Positions 1-8,385 of a stretch of DNA of 45,083 nucleotides are shown here, one piece after another. The notes under the pieces are model-generated. The model was not told where the DNA came from and ran no database searches. It saw nothing but the letters and a program-made list of their open reading frames with translations. A program made the translations under genes and the position numbers. Each line of letters begins with the position of its first letter. Position 1 is the stretch's first letter. Source of the stretch: JBBIPA01 sp037443085 (GTDB lineage: Bacteria; Chloroflexota; Dehalococcoidia; GIF9; UBA5629); assembly GCA_037443085.1 (NCBI GenBank), contig JBBIPA010000011.1, positions 1 through 45,083 of the forward strand. Reading direction: 5' to 3'.

Positions 1-636
1 ATACTTCGTTGCTGCTGCTGCCTGGTCTGTTTTATAGGCAGTTACGAGCTCGTCAGCGCTTACCACAGTGGCGGCCGGTGTTGGCTGGCTTGCTGGCGAA
101 TCCACCTGGGTACCGGATGGAGTAGGGGGTGTTGATGCTGCCGGCTTTCCCGACGAGGCTTTCGGTGAACTGACCAATGACATTATGTCAAATTTGCCAT
201 TAGTAGCTATGCCTATGCCCCCAGCCGCTAACAATGCTATTACCAGAACAACTACCAATGTCGTCAAACCTGAGGAACCTGACTTCCTGGGTGCGCCGCC
301 ATATCCATAATACCCCTGCGGCTGTTGATAGTACTGGGGACCGCCGTACGGTGGCTGCTGTGATGGCCCCCACACCGGTGGAGGTGGCGGAGATGGAGGT
401 GGTTGCCCCCACCCTGGAGGCTGTTGGTAGCCCTGATACGGGTATTGTGGTGGTGGCTGCTGGTACTGTGGCGGTTGCCCGTATGGATTCGGCGGTTGTT
501 GATACGGTGATTGTTGATGCTGGTATGGCGGCTGCTGAGGTAACTGCCACGTTACGGTTAAACCACAGTAACCGCAGACTCTATCCCCAAAATACAAGGG
601 GTTGCCACAACCAGGACAGGGATACATTTGCTGCAT
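1..636 (-). CDS. Zinc-ribbon membrane protein with OB-like C-terminus, cut by the left edge
   Basis: The frame is open from an ATG at 636 to the first base, giving 212 codons without a stop. The N-terminus holds two CxxC pairs (C7/C10 and C21/C24), a short zinc ribbon. Next comes a long stretch rich in Pro, Gln and Tyr (about residues 30-100), then one hydrophobic membrane segment (about 112-130) and a Ser/Pro/Thr linker. The last visible residues (SADELVTAYKTDQAAAATKY) resemble the start of the tRNA_anti-like OB-fold domain, which is recalled from the family and not tested. An anchored protein with a cytoplasmic zinc ribbon and an extracytoplasmic OB domain is the likely layout. No strong ribosome site precedes the start; M4 is an alternative. 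The function is unknown. Confidence 0.72.
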   Translation of the reverse strand, partial: MQQMYPCPGCGNPLYFGDRVCGYCGLTVTWQLPQQPPYQHQQSPYQQPPNPYGQPPQYQQPPPQYPYQGYQQPPGWGQPPPSPPPPPVWGPSQQPPYGGPQYYQQPQGYYGYGGAPRKSGSSGLTTLVVVLVIALLAAGGIGIATNGKFDIMSLVSSPKASSGKPAASTPPTPSGTQVDSPASQPTPAATVVSADELVTAYKTDQAAAATKY

Positions 637-752
637 AGTCTTAGGCACATTCTATATCCGATTTACCAAGATTGCAATAAGGCCTCTGCTACCACTATGG
701 CTTTTTGCCCAGCTAAAGGAAATAGCGTAAAATAGCCCATACTACTTGTAAA

Positions 753-1823
753 ATGAAAACCGAAAAACCGAGCAAAGCGGTGGTTCTGGTCGGTGGTGAA
801 GGCACCAGACTACGCCCCCTGACTTACACAACAACAAAGGCTATGGTACCAGTTCTCAAAGTGCCGTTTATACAACACGTAATCCATCATCTCAATAAAC
901 ACAATGTGACTGACATTGTACTTGCCATGGGCTATAAACCAGATTCCATTAAAAATCATTTTGAAAAAGCTGGCAATATCACTGCTAGACTTATTTATAG
1001 TATTGAGGAATCCCCCCTGGGGACAGCAGGTGCAGTCAAAAACGCTGCACCATACATCGGTAAGAATGAGACTCTGTTTATACTCAATGGAGATATCTTC
1101 ACCGACCTCAACCTCACTGAGATGTTCAATTTCCACAGGACTAAAAAAGCCAGCGTTACCATTGCGCTTACGCCGGTTGATGACCCAACACAGTTTGGCG
1201 TTGTGGAATTAGATGACCAACAACTGGTGACACGATTCATAGAAAAACCACGTCGTGATGAAGTCACCAGCAATTTGATAAACGCTGGTGTTTATATTTT
1301 GGAATCTGAAATTTTGGAACGTATTCCTCATGGCAAACGCTTCATGTTTGAACACGATGTGTTCCCCCAGCTTATTGCGGAGGGAGTACCCGTATACGTA
1401 TACACCACAAATGCCTATTGGATAGATATGGGTACACCTGAAAAGTATCTACGATTAAACCATGAACTCCTACTGGGCAGATGCCAGTTGGAAAATCAAT
1501 TAACGGAAAAAAATACCAACAAATCCCATCATCAGGCTGAGATCACCGGCCCAGTACTGATTGACGAAGGTTGTACAATAGGCAAAGGCGTCCAAATGAA
1601 GGGGCCTTCAGTAATCGGCTCAAAATGTAGCATCGGTGATTATGCTGTGATCGAAAAAACAATCCTGTGGTCAAAGGTTCAGGTGGGTGAGCATGCCACT
1701 CTAAAAAACTGCATCATTACTAGTGACGTTCCCATCGAAAGCAATACGCATATCGAAAATGCCGTCATCGGGCAAGACACAGATTCAAACCAACTCATCG
1801 TGGTCAAATCTGGAGCAAGATAG
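753..1823 (+). CDS. Sugar-1-phosphate nucleotidyltransferase with left-handed beta-helix tail
   Basis: This 356-residue protein is a nucleoside-diphosphate-sugar pyrophosphorylase, which joins a sugar 1-phosphate to an NTP to make an activated sugar. The nucleotide-binding signature GGEGTRLRPLTYTTTKAMVPV-like loop lies near residues 14-34, with the conserved Arg19 and Lys29. The metal-binding NGDIF motif lies near residue 112, and FIEKP follows. From about residue 260 hexapeptide-type repeats (ITGPVLIDEGCTIG) form a left-handed beta-helix. Length and architecture fit the mannose-1-phosphate guanylyltransferase/glucose-1-phosphate nucleotidyltransferase group; the exact sugar and base cannot be told from sequence alone. 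The gene stops 12 bases before trxA, so they may be co-transcribed. No good ribosome site is visible at the start. Confidence 0.88.
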   Translation: MKTEKPSKAVVLVGGEGTRLRPLTYTTTKAMVPVLKVPFIQHVIHHLNKHNVTDIVLAMGYKPDSIKNHFEKAGNITARLIYSIEESPLGTAGAVKNAAPYIGKNETLFILNGDIFTDLNLTEMFNFHRTKKASVTIALTPVDDPTQFGVVELDDQQLVTRFIEKPRRDEVTSNLINAGVYILESEILERIPHGKRFMFEHDVFPQLIAEGVPVYVYTTNAYWIDMGTPEKYLRLNHELLLGRCQLENQLTEKNTNKSHHQAEITGPVLIDEGCTIGKGVQMKGPSVIGSKCSIGDYAVIEKTILWSKVQVGEHATLKNCIITSDVPIESNTHIENAVIGQDTDSNQLIVVKSGAR

Positions 1824-1835
1824 GAGGTTCTTAAC

Positions 1836-2165
1836 ATGTCAGAGAATATAATGACAGTCGACCAGAATAGCTTTCAGAAAAATGTTCTGGACTCAACCCA
1901 TCCAGTACTGGTTGATTTTTGGGCTCCCTGGTGTGGTCCCTGCCGTGCTGTAGCTCCGATAATTGAGGAACTGGCTAAAGAGTACAGTGGCAAAGCCGGG
2001 TTTGCCAAAGTTAACGTGGACGAGGTGCCACTATTAGCTTCCCAATACGGAGTGATGAGCATCCCCACCATCATGATTTTCAAAGGCGGGAAACCGGCTG
2101 AGCAGGTAATAGGATACAAGCCTAAGAACGAGCTTAAAAAGATGCTCGACGCTGCATTGAAATAA
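1836..2165 (+). CDS. trxA: Thioredoxin
   Basis: This is a 109-residue classical thioredoxin, a cytoplasmic dithiol reductant for target proteins. The active site WCGPC is at residues 32-36 inside the usual FWAPWCGPC context, and the cis-proline loop SIPT is at about 75-78. Length and the lack of a signal peptide are typical. A strong AGGAGG ribosome site sits just before the ATG and overlaps the end of the preceding nucleotidyltransferase gene. It leads a redox cluster with a CcdA-type membrane electron carrier 12 bases downstream and a TlpA-like lipoprotein after that. The likely role of the cytoplasmic thioredoxin here is to feed electrons through CcdA to the exported thioredoxin-fold protein. 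Confidence 0.96.
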   Translation: MSENIMTVDQNSFQKNVLDSTHPVLVDFWAPWCGPCRAVAPIIEELAKEYSGKAGFAKVNVDEVPLLASQYGVMSIPTIMIFKGGKPAEQVIGYKPKNELKKMLDAALK

Positions 2166-2177
2166 ACCGGGAGATCG

Positions 2178-2870
2178 ATGACGGAAGTAACCCATATTGT
2201 TGCCTTTACTGCTGGAGTGCTTTCCTTCTTCTCTCCTTGTGTTTTGCCATTGGTGCCAGCCTATATAGCTAACCTCGCCGGTGCCACTGCCATTGACCAC
2301 AAGACGAGAACAAGTTACATTCCAGCCTTGTTACACAGTATTGCCTTTGTAATCGGTTTTTCCATCATCTTCGTCGCCCTGGGAGCTTCGGTAGGGCTGG
2401 TCGGCACAGCCATAACGGCTCACACAAATCTGTTCCAGCAGATTGCCGGCGGTTTGCTCATTGCCTTTGGCGTATTCCTGATAGCCGCCTATAAGTTTCC
2501 CTGGTTGAACTACGAAAAACGCTTGAACTTAAATACCACTCGTAACCCCAGCTACTTTCGCTCCATTCTCATCGGTGCCATCTTCGCTTTAGGCTGGACT
2601 CCCTGTGTAGGCCCCATACTAGGTGCCATTCTTACCCTGGCTTGGAGCTCTCAGCAAGTATGGCAAGGTGCTTTATTACTCGTTGTTTACTCTCTAGGAA
2701 TGGGAATACCTTTTATCATCATAGGATTAGCCTGGGGATATATAATGCCGCTGTGGCGAAGCATCAACCGCTACCTAGGGGTTATTTCCATAATAAGCGG
2801 ACTCCTGCTCGTGGCCATTGGAATACTAATTCTCACGGGTAATCTATCCTGGCTCAGTCAATTTGCTTAA
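2178..2870 (+). CDS. ccdA: CcdA-type thiol-disulfide membrane carrier
   Basis: The 230-residue protein is almost wholly hydrophobic, with about six membrane segments, and belongs to the CcdA/DsbD transmembrane family. These proteins carry reducing equivalents from cytoplasmic thioredoxin to extracytoplasmic thiol proteins, for example in cytochrome c maturation. The two redox cysteines are in the expected proline-flanked motifs: C21 in SPCVLPLVPAY and C143 in WTPCVGPILGA. Family members are usually about 220-240 residues. It lies 12 bases after trxA and 30 bases before the true start of the TlpA-like gene, so the three probably form one operon. Its neighbours do not include haem lyases, so the substrate need not be a cytochrome. 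Confidence 0.93.
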   Translation: MTEVTHIVAFTAGVLSFFSPCVLPLVPAYIANLAGATAIDHKTRTSYIPALLHSIAFVIGFSIIFVALGASVGLVGTAITAHTNLFQQIAGGLLIAFGVFLIAAYKFPWLNYEKRLNLNTTRNPSYFRSILIGAIFALGWTPCVGPILGAILTLAWSSQQVWQGALLLVVYSLGMGIPFIIIGLAWGYIMPLWRSINRYLGVISIISGLLLVAIGILILTGNLSWLSQFA

Positions 2871-2900
2871 AACCTCAAAATGAAAGGAGAATTTGTTCTC

Positions 2901-3398
2901 ATGAGATTAAAAACTTCAATAGTACTGGCTATTATTATATCCCTGATTTTAATAACGACTAGTTGTGCACCGCCGTGCCCTGACCTCGGCAAAAGCGCTC
3001 CTGACTTCACCCTGCAAAATATCGAGGGCAAAAATGTAAGCCTCAGTGATTTTAAGGGTAAAACAGTAATACTTAACTTCTGGGCAACATGGTGCGGTCC
3101 CTGCCAATACGAAACACCATTCCTGCAGGCGATACACAATGAACGAGCAAACAAAGGGGTAGTTGTCCTAACAATCGATATCAAGGAAAACCCTGCAACT
3201 GTTAAGAGCTTTGCTAAAAATAAAGGGATTTCTTTCCCAATCCTATTAGACACAGAGGCAAAAGTGGCTCAAAGATACTGCCTCCCAGGCGCCCTACCCA
3301 TAACCATATTCATCAACGCCGAAGGCATTATTAAAGCCAGAAAAATTGGAGCTTTTAAGGACCAGGCTGAATTAGAGCGCATGCTCGATTCGTTATAA
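2901..3398 (+). CDS. TlpA/ResA-like thiol-disulfide oxidoreductase, probable lipoprotein
   Basis: The protein is an exported thioredoxin-fold protein of 165 residues. The start at 2901 is preferred over an in-frame ATG at 2880 because AAAGGAG at 2883-2889 is correctly spaced for it and no such site precedes 2880. A positively charged, hydrophobic leader ends at Cys22 (context TTSC), a plausible though imperfect lipobox. The redox motif WCGPC is at residues 64-68, and a PITIFI stretch supplies the cis-proline. The AhpC/TSA-like opening DFTLQNIEGKNVSLSDFKGK is typical of TlpA/ResA proteins. It is most likely kept reduced by the CcdA homologue just upstream, and it would reduce cell-surface proteins. 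Confidence 0.91.
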   Translation: MRLKTSIVLAIIISLILITTSCAPPCPDLGKSAPDFTLQNIEGKNVSLSDFKGKTVILNFWATWCGPCQYETPFLQAIHNERANKGVVVLTIDIKENPATVKSFAKNKGISFPILLDTEAKVAQRYCLPGALPITIFINAEGIIKARKIGAFKDQAELERMLDSL

Positions 3399-3536
3399 TA
3401 CAGTCTCGGATTATGGTCGCAATTTGCACGATTATAAATAATCGGTTTCTCTGATTGTGGCTGGATGTTCAGAATAATTCCATATACGACGTGATGTCCC
3501 TGGCACTCTTACTCATAATCAGGTTCAAAGTATCAC
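3399..3536. other. Convergent intergenic spacer with weak hairpin
   Basis: This spacer separates the end of the redox operon from the end of the antiporter gene on the other strand. It holds a small inverted repeat CGATTAT-AA-ATAATCG near 3429-3444, followed by a short T-containing stretch, which could be a weak terminator for the redox operon. No gene is seen. Confidence 0.35.
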
Positions 3537-5273
3537 TTATTCATTCCGCCACCCCTCGCCATCAGAATCAAATTTAGTAACTTCCTGACTGCGCGCCACC
3601 ATCGGTAAAGTCTCATCGATGTCAGCTTTTCTCCACCCTGTGACAGATAATATCCTTCGCAAAAATTCAAGACTGGCTTCATACTCAGGGCTTATCAGTT
3701 CCTCCACTCCCAACTTCTTGAGCAACTTAGCTTCTCTGGTTCGATGAACTCTTGGTATAATTTTAAGGTTAGGGTTAATCGTTAAGGCTGCTCTCACAGT
3801 CGTCAACATCGCCATAGGGTCAGGAAAAGTTACTACCAGCATAATTGCCCGTTTTAAATCCGCATGGGAAAGGACGTGTATATTACTTGCATCTCCATAA
3901 ATACAAGTTGCCCCATCACAACGTAACCTGTGTATGACTTCAGGATCAATTTCAACAACCTTATATGGCACACCCACGCTTTGCAGGCCTCGTACGATAT
4001 TCTGACCAACTCTCCCACACCCGGCAACGACTACTACGTCTGCATCATTAATTAATTCGGGATGTGCCACTGAACCAGCAGCCTTAGCAAAGCCCAGGCC
4101 TTTAGAGGCAAACGCTAATTTAGAGTACAAGCGAGAGACAACTCCCATAAACAGTGGGGTTAAGAGCATCGTGATTATGGCACTGCCTATAATGAGAGAA
4201 TATGATTGGGAAGAAATAATACCCACATTTACTCCGCCTTGTGCCAAAATAAAGCTGAATTCTCCTATTTGGAAAAGACCAGCACCCGCTAAAAGGGCTA
4301 TATTCATGCTGTAACCAAAGAACCGCACAATCCCAAAAACCGTCAGAAATTTTACAAAAATAATGAGGGCTACGGTTATTGCCACCAATGACCAGTATTC
4401 AATGATAAATTTCGGATCAAGCAACATGCCCAGAGAAACAAAAAAGAGAGCTGCGAAAATATCCCTCAATGGCGTAATCTCAGCCAAAGCTTGACGAGCA
4501 AATATCGTCTCACGGAGCACCAAGCCAATCAAAAAAGCACCAAAGACGGCGGAAAGCCCCACTAGCTGAGTAGCTAGAGCTGCCCCAAAACATAAAACAA
4601 GCACTGTCAGCAGAAATAATTCTCTAGTCCGAACTCCACCAACCCTCCCCATTAACCATGGTAGCACCCATATTCCAAGCACAATTGCTATGCCAACAAA
4701 AAGAATAGCCTGTACCAGCGTCTTGCCCAATGCAAACAGCAAATTCTGCTCTACACCACCCAACATAGGCGTAATCACAATCATCAAAACTACACTAACA
4801 TCTTGCAGGATAAGCATAGCAATCATAATGCGCCCGTGCATGGAATCCAACTCACCCCTATCCATCAGCATTTTGAGCCCAACCATAGTACTACTGAGAG
4901 AGATAACGAGGCCGAACAAGGTAGACTGAGACAAAGACCATTTAAACAGAGTGATACCTAATACCAGGCCCAAAGCAAATGTAATGATAATTTGAGCTAT
5001 ACCACCCCACAAACCCACCTTACCCACTTGTTTCAACTGGGCGAAAGAAACTTCCAGACCCAAGGTTAGCATCAATAAGGCAACGCCCATAGTTGCCGCC
5101 GCTTCAACCAGAACTAAATCATTGACGAGAGCAAAAGCATGGGGACCCACGACTACTCCAACTATAAGATAACCCAAGATCACTGGCTGTCTTAGTCGAT
5201 GAGCCACCATTCCCCCAACAAGCGCTGACCCCAACAGAATAGTGAAGTTAATAACCAGGTCTGATTGTTGCAT
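3537..5273 (-). CDS. KefB-type cation:proton antiporter with RCK domain
   Basis: The 578-residue protein is a CPA2-family monovalent cation/proton antiporter. About residues 1-380 form 12-13 membrane helices of the Na+/H+ exchanger fold, with the family opening GGMVAHRLRQPVILGYLIVG and an AVFGAFLIGLVL segment. After a short linker, a TrkA-N/RCK nucleotide-binding domain starts near residue 410, with the Rossmann glycines GCGRVGQN and the acidic end of strand two (KVVEID). A GDAS motif follows. The start has a GAGGGAAAT ribosome site. It is a single-gene unit facing the redox operon. The substrate (K+ or Na+) and any glutathione-like gating cannot be told from the sequence. A separate TrkA-C domain is not visible. 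Confidence 0.92.
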   Translation of the reverse strand: MQQSDLVINFTILLGSALVGGMVAHRLRQPVILGYLIVGVVVGPHAFALVNDLVLVEAAATMGVALLMLTLGLEVSFAQLKQVGKVGLWGGIAQIIITFALGLVLGITLFKWSLSQSTLFGLVISLSSTMVGLKMLMDRGELDSMHGRIMIAMLILQDVSVVLMIVITPMLGGVEQNLLFALGKTLVQAILFVGIAIVLGIWVLPWLMGRVGGVRTRELFLLTVLVLCFGAALATQLVGLSAVFGAFLIGLVLRETIFARQALAEITPLRDIFAALFFVSLGMLLDPKFIIEYWSLVAITVALIIFVKFLTVFGIVRFFGYSMNIALLAGAGLFQIGEFSFILAQGGVNVGIISSQSYSLIIGSAIITMLLTPLFMGVVSRLYSKLAFASKGLGFAKAAGSVAHPELINDADVVVVAGCGRVGQNIVRGLQSVGVPYKVVEIDPEVIHRLRCDGATCIYGDASNIHVLSHADLKRAIMLVVTFPDPMAMLTTVRAALTINPNLKIIPRVHRTREAKLLKKLGVEELISPEYEASLEFLRRILSVTGWRKADIDETLPMVARSQEVTKFDSDGEGWRNE

Positions 5274-5384
5274 ATTTCCCTCTTACCTGCTCACAAATAT
5301 CATTTTATCACATATGAAATAAGAGCCCATTAGCCAAGTAGACCGCTTGCAAATCGAATAGAAAAAATGTTGGTTTTTAAAAAA

Positions 5385-5421
5385 CTAAGCCCCTCACTTC
5401 TTTTGGAAGTGAGGGGCTTAG
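5385..5421 (-). terminator. Perfect 16-bp rho-independent terminator after the sigma factor gene
   Basis: CTAAGCCCCTCACTTC and its exact reverse complement are separated by a five-base loop. Read on the minus strand, the hairpin is followed by TTTTTTAAAAA. It lies 23 bases beyond the stop codon of the sigma-70 gene and closes that operon. Confidence 0.93.
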
Positions 5422-5443
5422 ATAACTCAATACGCAGCTACTA

Positions 5444-6862
5444 TTAAGCTAAATAATCCGTCAACTCACGACTGCGGCTTCGATGGCGCAGCTTGGCCAA
5501 CGCTTCTTTTTCTATCTGGCGTATACGCTCTTTGGTGAGACCAAACTCCAACCCCACATCTTCCAGAGTTTTGCTACGCTCATCGCCTAACCCAAATCTC
5601 GTCTCAAGAACACGACGCTCTCGTGCCGATAGCGATTCCATCGCTTTTCTTAGTTGCTCTCCAAGAAAATTACCAACTGCCTGGTCCTCAGGGCGAAGAC
5701 TGGCTTTATCCTCAATGAAATCGCCCAATATGCTGCCTTCCTCACCAATTGGTGTCTCCAGTGAAATCATATCGCCAGAAGTAACCTTGATCAACATATC
5801 CAACTTACCAGGCGAAACACCCATCTCAGAAATCAGCTCGCCTTTGGTTGGCTCACGACCATACTCACGCCATAACTTCTGCCGAACTTTGGATAAAGCT
5901 CTGGTTGCTTCCACCATATGAACCGGCAAACGAACAGTACGAGACTGTTCTGCTATAGCCCGAGTAATCGCCTGACGAATCCACCACGTAGCATAAGTGC
6001 TAAACTTATACCCTTTTCTATGGTCAAACTTGTACACCGCCCGCATCAGACCAATGTTACCTTCCTGGATAAGGTCCTGTAGCGATAAGCCTCTTGCTGT
6101 GTACTTCCTGGCCACGCTCACTACCAAACGCAGATTCGCCTGAATGATGTGGTCGGCCGCTTTACTGGCTACTTCCTTCACTTCTTCAAAGTGCTGGCTG
6201 ATTTCAAGGTTGTGTTTCTTAAGGACATTATTGAAACTTGATGCTTTTACCTTTTTTTCTAACTTGGCTACAGAGTCGGCTTGGCCAACGTCTCCCAATA
6301 GATGCCACGGTATTAGCCTGCTATTAAGAGATAGCTGAATCAAACGTCTTATAGTCTCATCCTCATCCAATCGAGCTGTCTGCGCCAGCGCACTGTACAA
6401 TTTAGGGTCTATCTGCCCGTCTATAGCAGCACAAAAATCGGAATGCGAAACTTGACTGATAATACCTTTGCCCTTTGGAATGTTCAGATGACGACGCAGT
6501 GCTTCAAACACCGAGCGAGTCTCAATAAAGCGCTTAATCAGCTCATTCACCAACTCAGCCGCGGTAGGCTGGCTGCCTTGCTTTACAACCCGATCTTCCA
6601 AAAGTTTAGAAAGATATTTACCGGACTCTACCTGACTTCCCAAAACCTTTTCCTCACCGGCAGTAAGCAAAGGCGTTTGTTTGCATTCGGACAAATACAA
6701 ACTGATGGAATCGTCAACTATCTCACGTTGGCTAACTACTGCAACAGTATCTAACTCAGGAATAGCTTCGTCTCTATCCAGTTCCTCAACAACAAGCTCC
6801 CCTTCTTCTGTACGTAGCTTATCAGCCCTTACACGTGGATTTTCAACACTCTTTAAAACCAT
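5444..6862 (-). CDS. rpoD: Primary sigma-70 factor
   Basis: The 472-residue protein has the complete set of housekeeping sigma regions: region 1.2 (LYLSECKQTPLLTAGEE, about 52-70), region 2 with RLVVSVARKYTARGLSLQDLI and the -10-recognising YKFSTYATWWIRQAI, region 3, and region 4 with a helix-turn-helix (TLEDVGLEFGLTKERIRQIE) near the C-terminus. The acidic N-terminus is only about 45 residues, so region 1.1 is short or absent. The insert between 1.2 and 2 is also small. The ATG follows an AGGGGAAAG ribosome site. It is the second gene after a NifU-domain gene with 36 bases between them, and the pair appears to be driven by the Crp-type promoter at 7160-7202. Confidence 0.97.
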   Translation of the reverse strand: MVLKSVENPRVRADKLRTEEGELVVEELDRDEAIPELDTVAVVSQREIVDDSISLYLSECKQTPLLTAGEEKVLGSQVESGKYLSKLLEDRVVKQGSQPTAAELVNELIKRFIETRSVFEALRRHLNIPKGKGIISQVSHSDFCAAIDGQIDPKLYSALAQTARLDEDETIRRLIQLSLNSRLIPWHLLGDVGQADSVAKLEKKVKASSFNNVLKKHNLEISQHFEEVKEVASKAADHIIQANLRLVVSVARKYTARGLSLQDLIQEGNIGLMRAVYKFDHRKGYKFSTYATWWIRQAITRAIAEQSRTVRLPVHMVEATRALSKVRQKLWREYGREPTKGELISEMGVSPGKLDMLIKVTSGDMISLETPIGEEGSILGDFIEDKASLRPEDQAVGNFLGEQLRKAMESLSARERRVLETRFGLGDERSKTLEDVGLEFGLTKERIRQIEKEALAKLRHRSRSRELTDYLA

Positions 6863-6898
6863 GACTTTCCCCTATTACATCGCTCTTGTTAATATGCA

Positions 6899-7120
6899 TT
6901 AAACGGAAACCACCTCTTTAAGTTCAGGCACTTTCTCTCTCAATATTCTTTCAATCCCATTCTTCAAGGTCATGGTAGACATGGGACAACCACCACAGGC
7001 CCCCACAAGACGCACCTTTACAAAGCCCTCCTGACTCACATCAACCAGCTCCACATCACCGCCATCAGCCTGCAATGCAGGCCTTATCTGTTCTAAAACC
7101 GCTTCAATTTTCTCACGCAT
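6899..7120 (-). CDS. NifU C-terminal-domain iron-sulfur scaffold protein
   Basis: This 73-residue protein consists only of the NifU C-terminal (Nfu) domain, a carrier that holds and hands over Fe-S clusters. The cluster-binding CxxC is Cys42-Gly-Gly-Cys45, in the context VGACGGCPMSTMTLKNGIE, and the opening helix and LQADGGDVELV strand are canonical. AAAAGGAG lies eight bases before the ATG. It is the first gene of a two-gene unit with the primary sigma factor. That pairing is unusual and places sigma synthesis behind the same promoter as Fe-S cluster handling. A single-domain Nfu such as this would act as a homodimer. Confidence 0.95.
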   Translation of the reverse strand: MREKIEAVLEQIRPALQADGGDVELVDVSQEGFVKVRLVGACGGCPMSTMTLKNGIERILREKVPELKEVVSV

Positions 7121-7159
7121 AGAAAACTCCTTTTAAACCCATACTCACGTAGCACTGTA

Positions 7160-7202
7160 ATTATATTCCAGAGCACGGCCACTGTATGCGACTTTTGTCG
7201 CA
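7160..7202 (-). promoter_or_regulatory. Crp-type operator plus -10 box before the nifU/rpoD operon
   Basis: TGCGACTTTTGTCGCA at 7187-7202 is a perfect 16-base palindrome of the form TGCGA-N6-TCGCA, the architecture of Crp-family sites. On the minus strand a consensus TATAAT (7165-7160) follows. The palindrome centre is 34.5 bases from the last base of the -10 box, which puts it at about -41.5 from the expected start of transcription. No good -35 box is present, as expected for a class II activated promoter. The same layout recurs at 20388-20430. Confidence 0.75.
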
Positions 7203-7319
7203 TTTCAGCTTCAAACATCTTCCTTTCCTGACCACCAACACCCCATTTAAAGTGCTACTCCCCGCCACGGATACAGCTTTTTTGTTGATAAAATTGTAAA
7301 ATAGCATTGTGAAGGAATT

Positions 7320-7418
7320 ATGAAGAAAAGGTGTTTATATTATGTAATTCAACTCCCTCAGTCAAGTCTAGATTACCAACTCAAAAGAGACCTGCATGGA
7401 ACAAGAGACACTACTTAA
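7320..7418 (+). CDS. Possible 32-residue upstream reading frame overlapping the pseudouridine synthase start
   Basis: An ATG at 7320 has a GAAGGAAT ribosome site. The frame runs 32 codons to a TAA that lies 22 bases inside the following gene, in another frame. The peptide (MKKRCLYYVIQLPQ start) has no recognisable feature. The downstream gene has only a weak ribosome site, so translation of this frame could affect its expression by coupling. It may equally be chance. Confidence 0.25.
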   Translation: MKKRCLYYVIQLPQSSLDYQLKRDLHGTRDTT

Positions 7419-8118
7419 GCTGTTGATATCAGCTGGCCTGGGCTCCAGACGGCAATTAGCTAATGCCATTCTTCATGGCAGGGTCAAAGTAAACGGGGAA
7501 ACAGTAGAGAACCTCTCTCACCCCACTAATCCTGCAAAGGATAGCATCCTGATAGATGGTAGGCCTGCCCAGATTAAACCTAAACAAAAAATTGTTTTAA
7601 TGCTCAACAAACCCCCTGACGTTCTATCAACTATCAGTGATGACAGGGGGCGTAAAACAGTCCTGGACATTTTGCCCCGAAAATTCCGCAATATGGCGCT
7701 GTATCCGGTCGGACGTCTGGATAAAGATACCACTGGATTATTGTTACTAACCAACGATGGTGAGCTAACTTATCAGCTTACTCATCCCAAATTTGGGCAT
7801 AAAAAAGAATATCTGGTTTCCATCAAATCCAGGCTCGTGGCGGACGAGATATTAGCTCTAAAACAAGGTATTAACCTCGACGATGGCATAACCTACCCCG
7901 CTGAAATAAAAGAGTGCCAGACATGTGCACCTTACAGCTACAGACTTACCATACACGAGGGCAGAAAACGGCAGGTACACCGCATGTTCGCCAAACTTGG
8001 CCATAATGTGCTCGCACTCAAAAGGACCAGGTTCAGTGGGCTTACATTAGGAAATTTGAAAGAAGGTGAATTTCGCCAGCTTTCCGCTCAAGAAATTGAA
8101 CGGCTTCGGCGAGCTTAA
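7396..8118 (+). CDS. rluB: RsuA/RluB-family ribosomal RNA pseudouridine synthase
   Basis: The 240-residue enzyme isomerises a uridine to pseudouridine in rRNA, for RluB in helix 80 of 23S rRNA. An S4 RNA-binding domain fills residues 1-60 (LLISAGLGSRRQLANAILHGRVKVNG). The catalytic domain follows, with GRLDKDTTGLLLLTNDG around the catalytic Asp109 and the HEGRKRQVHRMF motif near residue 185. Length matches RluB/RsuA. Both lie in one family, and the choice of RluB over RsuA is by overall resemblance only. The ribosome site is weak (AAAGAGA). The gene stands alone between the nifU/rpoD promoter region and a stretch with no clear gene. Confidence 0.93.
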   Translation: MEQETLLKLLISAGLGSRRQLANAILHGRVKVNGETVENLSHPTNPAKDSILIDGRPAQIKPKQKIVLMLNKPPDVLSTISDDRGRKTVLDILPRKFRNMALYPVGRLDKDTTGLLLLTNDGELTYQLTHPKFGHKKEYLVSIKSRLVADEILALKQGINLDDGITYPAEIKECQTCAPYSYRLTIHEGRKRQVHRMFAKLGHNVLALKRTRFSGLTLGNLKEGEFRQLSAQEIERLRRA

Positions 8119-8385
8119 AACAATCATACAAACGGAGGGAGCACACATTAGACATAGGTGGCATGCATATTCTTTCCCAGTCAGACAAAGGAGCTGTTGG
8201 CGATATATTCCGCAGAATATCAATACCAAATCCCATAGAATACACTTATGTCAGACCATTAAGCAGCTATAAAGGCAAGACATTTATTTGGGCAATTATC
8301 CCTTTGTTGGTGCGGAGTTAGCTATCAGCAGCGCTATAGAAGTAGTAGAGCTCCCGTCAACCATCACTTATGCACAATTTATTAA
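8119..8385 (+). other. Spacer with possible decayed reading frame
   Basis: No intact gene is seen here. A 52-codon frame runs from ATG 8163 to 8321 (DKGAVGDIFRRISIPNPIEY). A second frame beginning near 8297 (GNYPFVGAELAISSAIEVVE) continues past 8385 to about 8463, overlapping the end of the opposite gene. The two look as if they could be halves of one coding region broken by a shift of frame, but neither was recognised. Treat this as a hint of a degraded gene. Confidence 0.25.
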
